This document shows positions 1 through 7,270 of a stretch of DNA of 11,825 bases, piece by piece. A program made the position numbers and the translations under genes. This DNA is from Deltaproteobacteria bacterium (GTDB taxonomy: Bacteria; Desulfobacterota; Desulfobacteria; Desulfobacterales; JAFDDL01), in assembly GCA_019310865.1 (NCBI GenBank), contig JAFDDL010000063.1, positions 1 to 11,825 on the forward strand, given 5' to 3'. Positions within the stretch are counted from its first letter, which is position 1, and each line of letters starts with the position of its first letter. The notes under the pieces are model-generated. The model was not told the DNA's origin, did not search any database, and saw nothing but the letters and a program-made list of their open reading frames with translations.

Positions 1-1
1 T

Positions 2-850
2 GTGGACACCATGATCGAACGTGAGAAACAAGGAGACGTATTATCGCTATCGCTTACCCACGGTTTTCCCTGGGGTGATGTGGCGGAAGCCGGCACCCGG
101 ATGCTGGTCATAACCGACAATGATGGTGCGCTTGCCAAAGCCGTTGCAGCGGAATTCGGGCAGAAAATTGTGGACATGCGTCACGAAAAACTGTTCGATT
201 TTATGCCGGTGGATGCGGCTTTGTCCAAGGCGGCGGCAAGCGAGAAATCGCCGGTGGTGGTGGCCGACATGGCGGACAATCCCGGCGGCGGGGCGCCCTC
301 GGATTCCACCTTTGCATTGGAATGGCTGCTGGCACACGACGTCACGAATGCCGCCATTGCCTTCATGTGGGATCCCATCGTGGTGCAGATCGCAAAATCA
401 GCAGGGCAGGGGGCAACGCTCGATGTGCGTCTTGGGGGTAAAATGGGACCGACCTCCGGAAACCCGCTGGATTTGACCGTCACCGTGACGGGAATCAAGG
501 AAAATTATGAATATGAAGTCGAATTCAATCAAGATGGCGGAGAGCCGATGAAGATTCCCGCCGGGGATTGCGCAGCGCTCAACTGCCGGGGAATCGATAT
601 TATCGTGTGCAGTAAGCGAGGCCAGTGCTTTTCTCCCAGCGCGTTCAGCGGTTTCGGCATCGATCCCAGCCGGAAGAAGATCCTGATTCCGAAATCGACC
701 CAGCATTTTTACGCCGCGTTCGCACCCATTGCCGAAGAGGTCATCTACATGTCTTCACCGGGTGCTCTCAATGCATTGGTCGCCGAAATTCCATACAAGG
801 TGATGGATAAGAATAAATACCCATGGGTGGATGACCCCTTTAATAGATAA
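2..850 (+). CDS. M81 family metallopeptidase (MlrC-like), C-terminal part, cut by window edge
   Basis: This is the C-terminal half of an M81/MlrC-type zinc metallopeptidase, a family named after microcystinase C, which cleaves linearised peptides. The reading frame is open to the first base of the window, so the true start and the N-terminal zinc-binding domain lie upstream. The GTG at position 2 is only the first in-frame start-like codon. About 282 residues are visible. Family features seen: THGFPWGDV near the beginning, VVADMADNPGGGAPSDS in the middle, FMWDPIVV, LGGKMG, and a late GFGIDPSRKKILIPKS segment. The complete gene downstream carries equivalent blocks (WDPSVV, LGG, FGIDPESKDVLVIK), so the two are diverged paralogues. 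The stop is followed by a 60-bp gap to that second copy. The family assignment is firm; the substrate is unknown. Confidence 0.85.
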   Translation: MDTMIEREKQGDVLSLSLTHGFPWGDVAEAGTRMLVITDNDGALAKAVAAEFGQKIVDMRHEKLFDFMPVDAALSKAAASEKSPVVVADMADNPGGGAPSDSTFALEWLLAHDVTNAAIAFMWDPIVVQIAKSAGQGATLDVRLGGKMGPTSGNPLDLTVTVTGIKENYEYEVEFNQDGGEPMKIPAGDCAALNCRGIDIIVCSKRGQCFSPSAFSGFGIDPSRKKILIPKSTQHFYAAFAPIAEEVIYMSSPGALNALVAEIPYKVMDKNKYPWVDDPFNR

Positions 851-853
851 AAA

Positions 854-867
854 GGTTCAAGGTTCAG
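854..867 (+). repeat. Two tandem 7-bp units (GGTTCAA, GGTTCAG)
   Basis: Two adjacent heptanucleotides differing at the last base lie in the 60-bp gap between the two M81 genes. On its own this is weak, but a longer heptad array with a different unit lies in another gap of the same operon (3823-3878). Confidence 0.5.
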
Positions 868-910
868 GGCTTTTTAAAGACTGTAACATCAGTTAATCGA
901 AAGGACTTGC

Positions 911-2440
911 ATGAAACGGATATTTTCGGCGCTCATCGCCCACGAAACACACGGCTTTAACAAGTTTCCCACGACTCTGGAGCAGTTCAAGGAAAGCCAC
1001 TATGCACAAGGCGCTGACATTGCTGATTGTGCCATCGGCGACTCGGGCTGGACCGGCATTTACGAAGTGGCCCGGGAGGCGGGCTGGGAACTGGTGCATC
1101 CCCTGTCCACCACCGCCATGCCCAGCGGTCCGGCTTCCCGGGAGACCTTTGAAACCCTCTGGTCAAAGGCGGAGAAGTCTTTGCGGGAGCAAGGCCCTTA
1201 TGACGGCATTATCTGGCAGATGCACGGCGGTATGATGTGCGCGCATATAGACGATCCGGAAGGCGAGATCGTACGGCGCACCCGAACCATTGTCGGAGAC
1301 GGCGTTCCCATCGCAGTTACATTGGATATTCACGCGAATGTGTCACCGGACATGGTTCGGCTTTGTAACATCATTGCCGGATATCATACCACGCCCCATG
1401 TGGATGTGCAAAAGACCGGACAGCGGGCCGCCCGGCTGCTGCAGCGCACCCTGGACGGGGAGATTCAACCGGTGACCTACTCGGTTCACCCGCCGGTTTT
1501 GGGTGGCATCGATCATGGTCGCACCACCGCAGATGACTGCCCCATACCGACCATGTTACGGCGCTTTGAGACGTTGCGATCCGATGATCCGGACTTGCTG
1601 GATGTCAGTTTTTTCTCCGGCTTCCCCTTTATCGATTCGGCCGCCACCCGGGCTTCGGCCGTGCTGGTGACCAACGGTATGGACGATCGTCATGATGCCT
1701 TGATCCGGGAATTCGGCGATGAGATCTGGCGCACCCGGGACCAGATTACCATTGATTTTGTCAGCATGGACGAGGCGATCGACCGGGTGCTTGCATCTAC
1801 TGACAAAAAAGGACCCTACCTGATCGGCGATTATACCGACACACCCCACGGCGGCGGTTACGGGGATGCGCCCAATATGCTTAAAAAGTTGATCGAGCGC
1901 GGTGTTGCAAACGCCGCCTTTGGTCCTGTCTGGGATCCGAGTGTCGTAGCCGATGCGCTAAAGGCCGGCGCAGGGGCCCAAATCAACGTCGCGCTGGGCG
2001 GACATTGTGATCCCGACCACGGCGGTGCGCCCCTGCAGACCAAGGCTGTTGTCAGGGCGGTGTCAAACCAAGGGGCTTTTGAGCACAAGGGACCATTCTC
2101 CCACGGAACCCCCGGACATATGGGACCATCGGCCTGGATAGATGTTGGCGGCGTGGATGTCATCGTGGTCGACAAGCCGCAAGCGATTATCGATCGGGAG
2201 CAGTTTCGTATATTCGGTATCGATCCGGAATCAAAGGATGTGCTGGTAATCAAAGCCTATAACCACATGCGAGCGGACTTTGAGCCCATCAGCCGGGGGT
2301 TGGTGTATGCCGACTCGGGCGGCATATTCAGTTTTGACTTCCAGCGCTTCGATTACCATAAGGTCCGGCGTCCCATCTGGCCGCTGGATGAGTTTAGCCG
2401 CGAACAAGGTGTAACGGACTATGCTAGAACCGGAGACTAA
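911..2440 (+). CDS. M81 family metallopeptidase (MlrC-like), complete
   Basis: This is a complete 509-residue M81/MlrC-type peptidase with both family domains, close to the usual length of about 480-510. The likely zinc ligands are visible: HET at residues 11-13, WQMHGGM with His105, TLDIHANVS with Asp139 and His141, and GYHTTPHVD with His159. The MlrC C-terminal domain follows, with DYTDTPHGGGYGDA (308-320), WDPSVV (341-346), LGGHCDPDHGG (362-372) and FGIDPESKDVLVIK (435-448). Its glycine motif (TPHGGG) differs from that of the upstream copy (NPGGG), so substrate preference may differ. The ATG start has AAAGGA at 900-905 with a 5-nt spacer. There is no signal peptide, so the enzyme is probably cytoplasmic. 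Members hydrolyse amide bonds in unusual small peptides. The natural substrate here cannot be inferred, but the aminotransferase beginning 19 bp downstream suggests that an amino acid is released and then deaminated. Confidence 0.92.
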   Translation: MKRIFSALIAHETHGFNKFPTTLEQFKESHYAQGADIADCAIGDSGWTGIYEVAREAGWELVHPLSTTAMPSGPASRETFETLWSKAEKSLREQGPYDGIIWQMHGGMMCAHIDDPEGEIVRRTRTIVGDGVPIAVTLDIHANVSPDMVRLCNIIAGYHTTPHVDVQKTGQRAARLLQRTLDGEIQPVTYSVHPPVLGGIDHGRTTADDCPIPTMLRRFETLRSDDPDLLDVSFFSGFPFIDSAATRASAVLVTNGMDDRHDALIREFGDEIWRTRDQITIDFVSMDEAIDRVLASTDKKGPYLIGDYTDTPHGGGYGDAPNMLKKLIERGVANAAFGPVWDPSVVADALKAGAGAQINVALGGHCDPDHGGAPLQTKAVVRAVSNQGAFEHKGPFSHGTPGHMGPSAWIDVGGVDVIVVDKPQAIIDREQFRIFGIDPESKDVLVIKAYNHMRADFEPISRGLVYADSGGIFSFDFQRFDYHKVRRPIWPLDEFSREQGVTDYARTGD

Positions 2441-2449
2441 AACAAAAAT

Positions 2450-2455
2450 GGAGGT
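2450..2455 (+). promoter_or_regulatory. Ribosome binding site deciding the aminotransferase start
   Basis: GGAGGT lies 4 nt before the ATG at 2460. It favours that codon over the in-frame ATGs at 2421 and 2448; the first lies inside the previous gene and the second overlaps this site. Confidence 0.7.
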
Positions 2456-2459
2456 ACGC

Positions 2460-3821
2460 ATGCAAGAAAAAGAGAAACAAAAACAACAGATATTGGATCG
2501 ATACGCAGCCCGCACCCCGGAATCCCGGAGAATCTTTGAGAGGGCAAAACGAATTCTTCCCGGCGGCGATACCCGTTCCATGGCTCATTACGATCCGTAC
2601 CCGTTTTACGCTACCAAGGGAAGTGGCTGCTATTTGTACGACTGCGATGGAAACCGATACATCGATCTGGTCAACAACATGACCACGTTGATTCATGGAC
2701 ACGCGCATCCGCACATCGTTGAGGCGATTACCCGCCAGGCACCGGAAGGTACCTGTCATGCCGCTCCCATCGAGCAGCAGGTTACGCTTGCAGAGTTAAT
2801 CTGCGACCGGGTAGATTCGGTGGACATGCTTCGGTTTTGCAACTCCGGCACCGAAGCGACCCTGTTTGCTATGCGAGGCGCCAGGGCTTTCACCGGCCGG
2901 GACATCATCGTCAAGATCGACGGTGGCTACAATGGCAGTCACGATGCGGCTCAGATCAACGTTTTTCCGGATCTTTCCGACGATGCATTGCCGCGAACGG
3001 TGGTTCCCAGGGGAATCGCCGCCTGCGTCGGTGAAAGCATTCTGGCAGCGCCCTTTAACGATCTTGTTGCCATGGAAACCATTCTTTCCCGAAATTCGGA
3101 TCGAATTGCCGGCATCATTATGGAGCCGATGATGGGGGCCGGCGGCGGCATTTTGGCGACCGACGGATATCTCAAGGGCGTTCGGGAACTGGCTGACCGA
3201 TATGGTGTGCTTCTCATTCTGGATGAGGTCATCACCCTCCGATTCAACGAGGGTGGCTACCAGGCCATCGCAGGCGTCAAGCCCGATCTGACGACCTTGG
3301 GGAAAATCATCGGTGGCGGAATGCCCGTTGGCGCCTTTGGCGGCCGGCGGGACATCATGGAGATCTTCAATCCCACAAAGCCGGACCATGTCTCGCATTC
3401 CGGGACGCTTTCGGGCAATGCCATGACCATGGCTGCCGGCCTGGCTTGCATGGAGATCTATACTCAGAAAGAAGTCGACCGGCTCAATGCCCTGGGCGAT
3501 CGTATTCGTCGAGACTTTCAGGACGCCATGCAGTCTGCCGGTGTGAAAGGGCAGGTGTCGGGGTATGGGTCCTGTATTTTGCTGTGGTTTTTTGATCAGC
3601 CGGCGACCAACGGAAAAGAGTTTGTGAAATATGTAGCGCCCACCATGGATTTTTCAAAGATGATGCACATCGAGCTGTTGAACCGGGGGTTATACTGCGG
3701 CTGCAAGGGCTTTGTGCTGATGTCGCTCTCGACACCCATGGATGAGGAGGTCGTAGATACCATCGTCAAGACCTTCAGCGAGGCGCTGGAAGTGGTGGCG
3801 CCGTTGGCGAGGACTGAATAA
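2460..3821 (+). CDS. Class III PLP-dependent aminotransferase, glutamate-1-semialdehyde-aminomutase-like
   Basis: This 453-residue class III (fold type I) pyridoxal-phosphate enzyme is closest in motifs to glutamate-1-semialdehyde 2,1-aminomutase. Seen in the sequence: AKRILPGGDTRS (29-40), CNSGTEA (127-133) for phosphate binding, YNGSHD (157-162), LILDEV with Asp255 contacting the pyridine nitrogen, and TTLGKIIGGGMPVGAFGG (278-295) with Lys282 as the Schiff-base lysine. The N-terminus is a charged, Glu/Lys/Gln-rich helix-like segment. LPGG and KIIGGGMPVGAFGG are hemL-like, but the position between a peptidase and a CoA ligase argues against tetrapyrrole synthesis and for a catabolic aminotransferase or aminomutase, perhaps on a beta-amino acid; related branches include such transaminases. 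The start at 2460 follows GGAGGT and lies 19 bp past the M81 stop, so translation is probably coupled. The family is clear; the substrate is inferred only from context. Confidence 0.88.
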   Translation: MQEKEKQKQQILDRYAARTPESRRIFERAKRILPGGDTRSMAHYDPYPFYATKGSGCYLYDCDGNRYIDLVNNMTTLIHGHAHPHIVEAITRQAPEGTCHAAPIEQQVTLAELICDRVDSVDMLRFCNSGTEATLFAMRGARAFTGRDIIVKIDGGYNGSHDAAQINVFPDLSDDALPRTVVPRGIAACVGESILAAPFNDLVAMETILSRNSDRIAGIIMEPMMGAGGGILATDGYLKGVRELADRYGVLLILDEVITLRFNEGGYQAIAGVKPDLTTLGKIIGGGMPVGAFGGRRDIMEIFNPTKPDHVSHSGTLSGNAMTMAAGLACMEIYTQKEVDRLNALGDRIRRDFQDAMQSAGVKGQVSGYGSCILLWFFDQPATNGKEFVKYVAPTMDFSKMMHIELLNRGLYCGCKGFVLMSLSTPMDEEVVDTIVKTFSEALEVVAPLARTE

Positions 3822-3822
3822 T

Positions 3823-3878
3823 TTCTAAGTGCTGAGTGCTGGGTACTGAGTTCTAAGTGCTGGGTACTGGGTGCTGAG
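3823..3878 (+). repeat. Array of eight degenerate heptanucleotides, consensus TNCTRRG
   Basis: Starting 1 bp after the aminotransferase stop, eight consecutive 7-bp units run without interruption. All fit TNCTRRG, with variants TTCTAAG, TGCTGAG, TGCTGGG, TACTGAG and TACTGGG. Units 1 and 5 are both TTCTAAG, suggesting a 28-bp higher-order period. The array fills most of the gap before the CoA ligase gene. I see no protein-coding role; the opposite strand is open through it but low in complexity. Similar heptad arrays are, from memory, common between genes in some Deltaproteobacteria. Confidence 0.8.
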
Positions 3879-3917
3879 TCATAGGGCCGGCAACACTCAA
3901 TTGTTAACATAGCGCGT

Positions 3918-3923
3918 GGGAGG
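3918..3923 (+). promoter_or_regulatory. Ribosome binding site deciding the acyl-CoA ligase start
   Basis: GGGAGG lies 7 nt before the ATG at 3931 and overlaps the alternative in-frame GTG at 3916. It therefore supports the ATG. Confidence 0.7.
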
Positions 3924-3930
3924 CAGAGAA

Positions 3931-5505
3931 ATGATTGATTTAACACTTGGGGACCTTTATGACCGCTGTGTTCAGTATTATGGCAGACGCACGGCCATCA
4001 CCTTTAATGATATATCTGTCACATATTCGCAAATCGGCGAAAAGGCAGAGCGGCTTAGGTCGGCATTTCAGGCCCTTGGCCTGAAAAAAGGCGACAAGGT
4101 CGCTTTTCTCATGGCCAATTGCCCGGAATATATTTTTTGCGAGTCTGTGGCGGCCAAAAACGGATATATCAAGATACCCCTGGCCGTGTTGCTTGGTTCA
4201 GACGATCATGTGTACATGATGAATCTCACCGAATGCAAGGCCCTTGTCTACCACGAAAAAATGACGAAACGGGTTCTGGAGATGGCGCCCCGTCTGGAAA
4301 CAGTCACTGAATTTGTTTGCATGAGTGAAGATCCCATGTCGGTGCCAGATGGTCACCATTCGCTTAAGAATCTCATGGAAACCCATACGTCTGAACCGGA
4401 TCCGGTGAAAGTGACGCCTGATGATCTGACGACCATCATCTTCACGGGCGGCACCACCGGCAAGCCCAAGGGCGTAATGCTTTCACACCGGGCAATCGTC
4501 AATACGGTTCTCATGCAAACCCTGGAGTTTGGCTTTGGCTGGCATGAGGTATTCGCCTATTTGACACCCCTTACCCATGCCGGTGGGGCTCTGCTGTTGC
4601 CGGTCCTGCTTCGGGGCGGGCGCTGTGTGGTGCTGGACCATTTCGACCCCAAGGGCTTTCTGGAGGCGGTTGAAAGAGAAAAAGTGACAGCCGTATTCTT
4701 GGTTCCCACCATGATTTATGTACTTCTGGATTATCCCAATTTGAAAAAATACGATGTTTCGTCGCTGAGAAATATCATTTACGGGGCATCAGCCATTGCA
4801 CCGGAGCGGCTCAAGCAGGCCATGAACACCTTTGGCCCCATTTTTACCCAACTCTTTGGCCAGACCGAGGCGCCCATGGTGATAAGCGCCCTTCCCAGGG
4901 AGGAACATGTGGTGGCGGACCCGGACAGGGAGCGGGAGATCCTGGGCTCTGCGGGAAGACCTGCCTGCCACACGCTAATCAAGATCATCGGCGATGACGG
5001 AAAGCCCGTGGCCGACGGGGAGAGCGGAGAAATCGTGGTCCAGTGCTCGAACATGATGGACGGCTATTATAAAAACCCCGACGCCACCGCAGACACCCTC
5101 GTTGACGGATGGCTTCACACCGGCGACATCGGCCGCATAGACCACGAGGGCTTTCTTTACATCGTGGATCGTAAAAAGGACATGATCGTCAGCGGGGGCT
5201 TTAATATCTTTCCCCGGGAGATCGAAGACGTTCTTTTTGAACACCCGGCAGTCAAAGGGGCAGCGGTCATCGGGGTGCCTCACGAGAAGTGGGGAGAAGA
5301 GGTCAAGGCCGTTGTCGTGCTCCACGAAGGAGAATCGGTGGGCCAAGACGATCTCATTTCCTTTGTGAAAGCCCGAAAAGGCTCGATGATGGCGCCCAAG
5401 ACCGTTGAATTCAGAGACGAAATTCCCCTGACCAACCTCGGTAAACCGGATAAGAAACAAATCCGGGCCGAGTACTGGAAAGGAAAGGATCGGTTGGTTT
5501 CCTAG
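3931..5505 (+). CDS. AMP-forming acyl-CoA synthetase/ligase
   Basis: This 524-residue enzyme of the ANL (acyl-CoA synthetase, NRPS adenylation, luciferase) superfamily activates a carboxylic acid to an acyl-adenylate and then to a CoA thioester, using ATP. Motifs in order: the phosphate-binding loop TGGTTGKPKG (172-181), YGASAIAPE (284-292), FGQTEAP (309-315), HTGDIGRID (396-404), the hinge region VDRKKDMIVSGGFNIFP (412-428), and the C-terminal catalytic lysine Lys505 in LTNLGKPDKK. The full set suggests an active enzyme. Length and motifs fit the medium/long-chain fatty-acid or aryl-acid CoA ligases, which cannot be told apart here. There is no signal peptide. It follows the aminotransferase by 109 bp, probably in the same operon, where it would activate the oxo- or deaminated acid. 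Its stop is only 6 bp from the end of the convergent hipA remnant. Confidence 0.9.
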   Translation: MIDLTLGDLYDRCVQYYGRRTAITFNDISVTYSQIGEKAERLRSAFQALGLKKGDKVAFLMANCPEYIFCESVAAKNGYIKIPLAVLLGSDDHVYMMNLTECKALVYHEKMTKRVLEMAPRLETVTEFVCMSEDPMSVPDGHHSLKNLMETHTSEPDPVKVTPDDLTTIIFTGGTTGKPKGVMLSHRAIVNTVLMQTLEFGFGWHEVFAYLTPLTHAGGALLLPVLLRGGRCVVLDHFDPKGFLEAVEREKVTAVFLVPTMIYVLLDYPNLKKYDVSSLRNIIYGASAIAPERLKQAMNTFGPIFTQLFGQTEAPMVISALPREEHVVADPDREREILGSAGRPACHTLIKIIGDDGKPVADGESGEIVVQCSNMMDGYYKNPDATADTLVDGWLHTGDIGRIDHEGFLYIVDRKKDMIVSGGFNIFPREIEDVLFEHPAVKGAAVIGVPHEKWGEEVKAVVVLHEGESVGQDDLISFVKARKGSMMAPKTVEFRDEIPLTNLGKPDKKQIRAEYWKGKDRLVS

Positions 5506-5511
5506 CCCATT

Positions 5512-6039
5512 TTACTTCCGCAAGTCTCTGGATAACTTTGCAAGTTCGGCATATTCACTCTCCAGATCTTCGAAAGCAAAAGGGTTCAGGAACTGACGGC
5601 CCCACAGCAGGGTGCGATCGGTCTCCTTAAGACCGGCTTCTTCACAGACGACGCTCCAGTTTTCTCTGATGGCAGAAATCTGATGCTTCACGATTCCCAT
5701 CGCGGTTTTCTCCGAAAGCAGGAAATGGTGAGCGGCTTCCAGGCATGCGGATATCCGGCTCATGCGATTGTCGCCTGAAATCAGCATCGCCTGAGAGGCC
5801 TCATTGCCGGCCCGCGGTTGCGGGCAGATATCATAACCGGGGGTCAATGTCAGCATCTGCCCATCCCAAAACGCGGCATGGTTGCGCGCGTGATCGTCCG
5901 TATTACCGCACAGGATATTGAAAACCAGACGGGAAAACAGTTCTTTCAGTGTTGCGGAGGCATGCGTAAATTTATGCCGAATCATTTCGGCCAGATCTGG
6001 ATAGCCGGTATAGCGGGCCATTACTTCATCCAGCCCATA
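5512..6039 (-). pseudogene. Truncated HipA-family kinase (C-terminal remnant)
   Basis: HipA proteins are serine/threonine kinases acting as toxins of HipBA-type modules; full-length members have about 400-440 residues. Only about 175 residues remain. From the ATG at 6021 the protein shows ARYTGYPDLAEMIRHKF, then LFSRLVFNILCGNTDDHARN with the catalytic-loop Asp/His/Asn (residues 40-47 from that ATG), then LTPGYDICP with the metal-binding Asp (residue 64), then the C-terminal helical region. The frame stays HipA-like five or six codons above this ATG (YGLDEV) until a stop at 6040-6042, so the ATG is not the true start. The N-lobe with the ATP-binding loop is missing, and no hipB-like gene is adjacent. 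Kinase activity is therefore unlikely. A perfect palindrome overlaps the break. I call it a decaying fragment, though a translated short protein cannot be excluded. Confidence 0.8.
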
Positions 6040-6053
6040 TCAAAATGATATGG
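6035..6053. repeat. Perfect 8-bp inverted repeat at the hipA break point
   Basis: CCATATCA and TGATATGG are separated by AAA. The repeat covers the in-frame stop (6040-6042) that ends the HipA-like frame. It could be a deletion junction, an operator or chance; nothing else identifies it. Confidence 0.55.
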
Positions 6054-6126
6054 ATCTTGTATAGCGCAAATATAGACAGCCATTGTATGTTGGTCAAGCA
6101 AATTAATCCATGTCAATAGTTAATAT

Positions 6127-7170
6127 TTAAGATGCGACCCTGATTTTTGGGACAATGTGGTTTTTCATCAAAAAATCCGGCATTCGATATCCGGCTTCCC
6201 CATCTCTACCGGTAAATACAACGACCAGGTCCAGCTCATTTAGAACATAAATGCATTGGCCTGCAAATCCAAGCGCAGCGTAGATGTCGGTGTCATAACC
6301 GCCGGGTCTCCACCAGTGAAAGGCATAATCATCGTCGTCCCCTTTAACTTCAATTTTAAAGGAGGTGGATTTTTCAACCCAGTCTCGACTGATCAGCTGG
6401 ACGTCCTCCCATCTTCCTTTATTTAAAAACAGTTCGCCGAATTTTGCCATGTCCAGCGGCCTTAAGGATAATCCCCAACCGCCTTTATGAACACCTGGAG
6501 GAAGATCCTCCCACATATAATCTGTTATTCCCAAAGGCTCAAAAAGGTGTTCTCCGGCAAATTCAAGCGTAGATGTCCCAGTTCTGAATCTGAGTATTGC
6601 AGACAGAAGATGAGAACTGCCCGTGTTATAAAAAAATACGTCACCCGGTTCGGTCAATAATGCCTGGTTGAGAATATAGGCCACAGAATCACTGCTTGCA
6701 TTGATTTCATCAAAGGAGGAATCCGGGTTTTCTACAGTTCGCCAATCACGCCACTCTAAACCGGAAGACATTTCCAGCAGATGCCTTAGGGTAATCCGCT
6801 TTTTTTCTTCGGTAAACAAATCGCTGTACTCGGGCAATAATTCGAATATGGGTTGGTCGACACTCTGAATAAAACCTTTGTTGATGGCAATTCCGATTAA
6901 TGCGGATGTAAGTGACTTTGTAGCAGACATTAAATCGTGGATTGTATTACGAGCATAGGTGCCATAATATTTTTCGACTAATGTTTCGCCTTTGTGAATA
7001 ATCAAAAGGCCATCCACACCCGTTTCATTTTCATCGATATAGGCGAATAATCCTTCGAACGAATTTGCGGGTTCAGGCGCCTGGGAACTTCCCCCGGAAC
7101 TGGATCCGCCACAAGCCGATACGGTAAAAACGCAGCACAGCAAAACGCCGATTAAAAAGACTTTTTTCAT
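6127..7170 (-). CDS. Serine hydrolase lipoprotein, class C beta-lactamase/esterase fold
   Basis: This 347-residue protein has the beta-lactamase-related serine hydrolase fold (PF00144 type; includes class C beta-lactamases, esterases such as EstB, and D-aminopeptidases). Residues 1-20 form a lipoprotein signal: MKK, a hydrophobic core, and the lipobox VSAC with Cys20 as the lipidated residue. A Gly/Ser/Pro-rich tether follows (21-35). The catalytic SxxK is SATK (Ser82, Lys85), Tyr181-Asn182 matches the Tyr-x-Asn element, and GFAGQ (301-305) sits where KTG or HxG occurs in relatives, a pattern more typical of esterases or amidases than true beta-lactamases. The ATG at 7170 is chosen because it begins the signal peptide and has AGAAGG 9 nt upstream; an in-frame start at 7245 would bury the signal. 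The protein is probably anchored in the periplasm. It lies 100 bp below the MFS gene on the same strand. Confidence 0.87.
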   Translation of the reverse strand: MKKVFLIGVLLCCVFTVSACGGSSSGGSSQAPEPANSFEGLFAYIDENETGVDGLLIIHKGETLVEKYYGTYARNTIHDLMSATKSLTSALIGIAINKGFIQSVDQPIFELLPEYSDLFTEEKKRITLRHLLEMSSGLEWRDWRTVENPDSSFDEINASSDSVAYILNQALLTEPGDVFFYNTGSSHLLSAILRFRTGTSTLEFAGEHLFEPLGITDYMWEDLPPGVHKGGWGLSLRPLDMAKFGELFLNKGRWEDVQLISRDWVEKSTSFKIEVKGDDDDYAFHWWRPGGYDTDIYAALGFAGQCIYVLNELDLVVVFTGRDGEAGYRMPDFLMKNHIVPKIRVAS

Positions 7171-7179
7171 TATAAATTG

Positions 7180-7185
7180 CCTTCT
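7180..7185 (-). promoter_or_regulatory. Ribosome binding site for the serine hydrolase lipoprotein
   Basis: Read on the minus strand this is AGAAGG, 9 nt before the ATG at 7170. It supports that start over the upstream in-frame codon at 7245. Confidence 0.6.
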
Positions 7186-7270
7186 ATTTTCAGATTGTTG
7201 GGCATTCAAACCGGGATTTTTCGCAAGCCGGAGGCTTTCCTGCAAGATCCAGTCATATAAACTACGCTCA

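Noticed and set aside
2796..3398. 200-residue open frame on the minus strand inside the aminotransferase gene
   Set aside because: It lies wholly antisense to a well-supported enzyme with intact motifs and shows no recognisable domain. It is a codon-bias shadow.
2460..3821. Annotation of the aminotransferase as hemL
   Set aside because: The motifs are of the family, but the operon context of peptidases and a CoA ligase and the divergent region after LDEV (ITLRFNEGG) make a housekeeping HemL unlikely.
3902..3909. Palindrome TGTTAACA before the acyl-CoA ligase as an operator
   Set aside because: An 8-bp palindrome in a short gap is weak evidence alone, with no second copy and no regulator nearby.
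4975..5460. 161-residue open frame on the minus strand inside the acyl-CoA ligase gene
   Set aside because: It is antisense to conserved ligase motifs including the hinge and catalytic lysine, with no domain of its own.
6127..7170. Annotation as a true class C beta-lactamase resistance gene
   Set aside because: The KTG triad is replaced by GFAGQ and a lipoprotein tether is present. The fold also covers many esterases and peptidases, so a resistance claim is not supported.
7225..7237. Hairpin AAGCC-GGA-GGCTT as a terminator below the MFS gene
   Set aside because: The stem is only 5 bp and no T run follows it on either strand, so it does not qualify as an intrinsic terminator.
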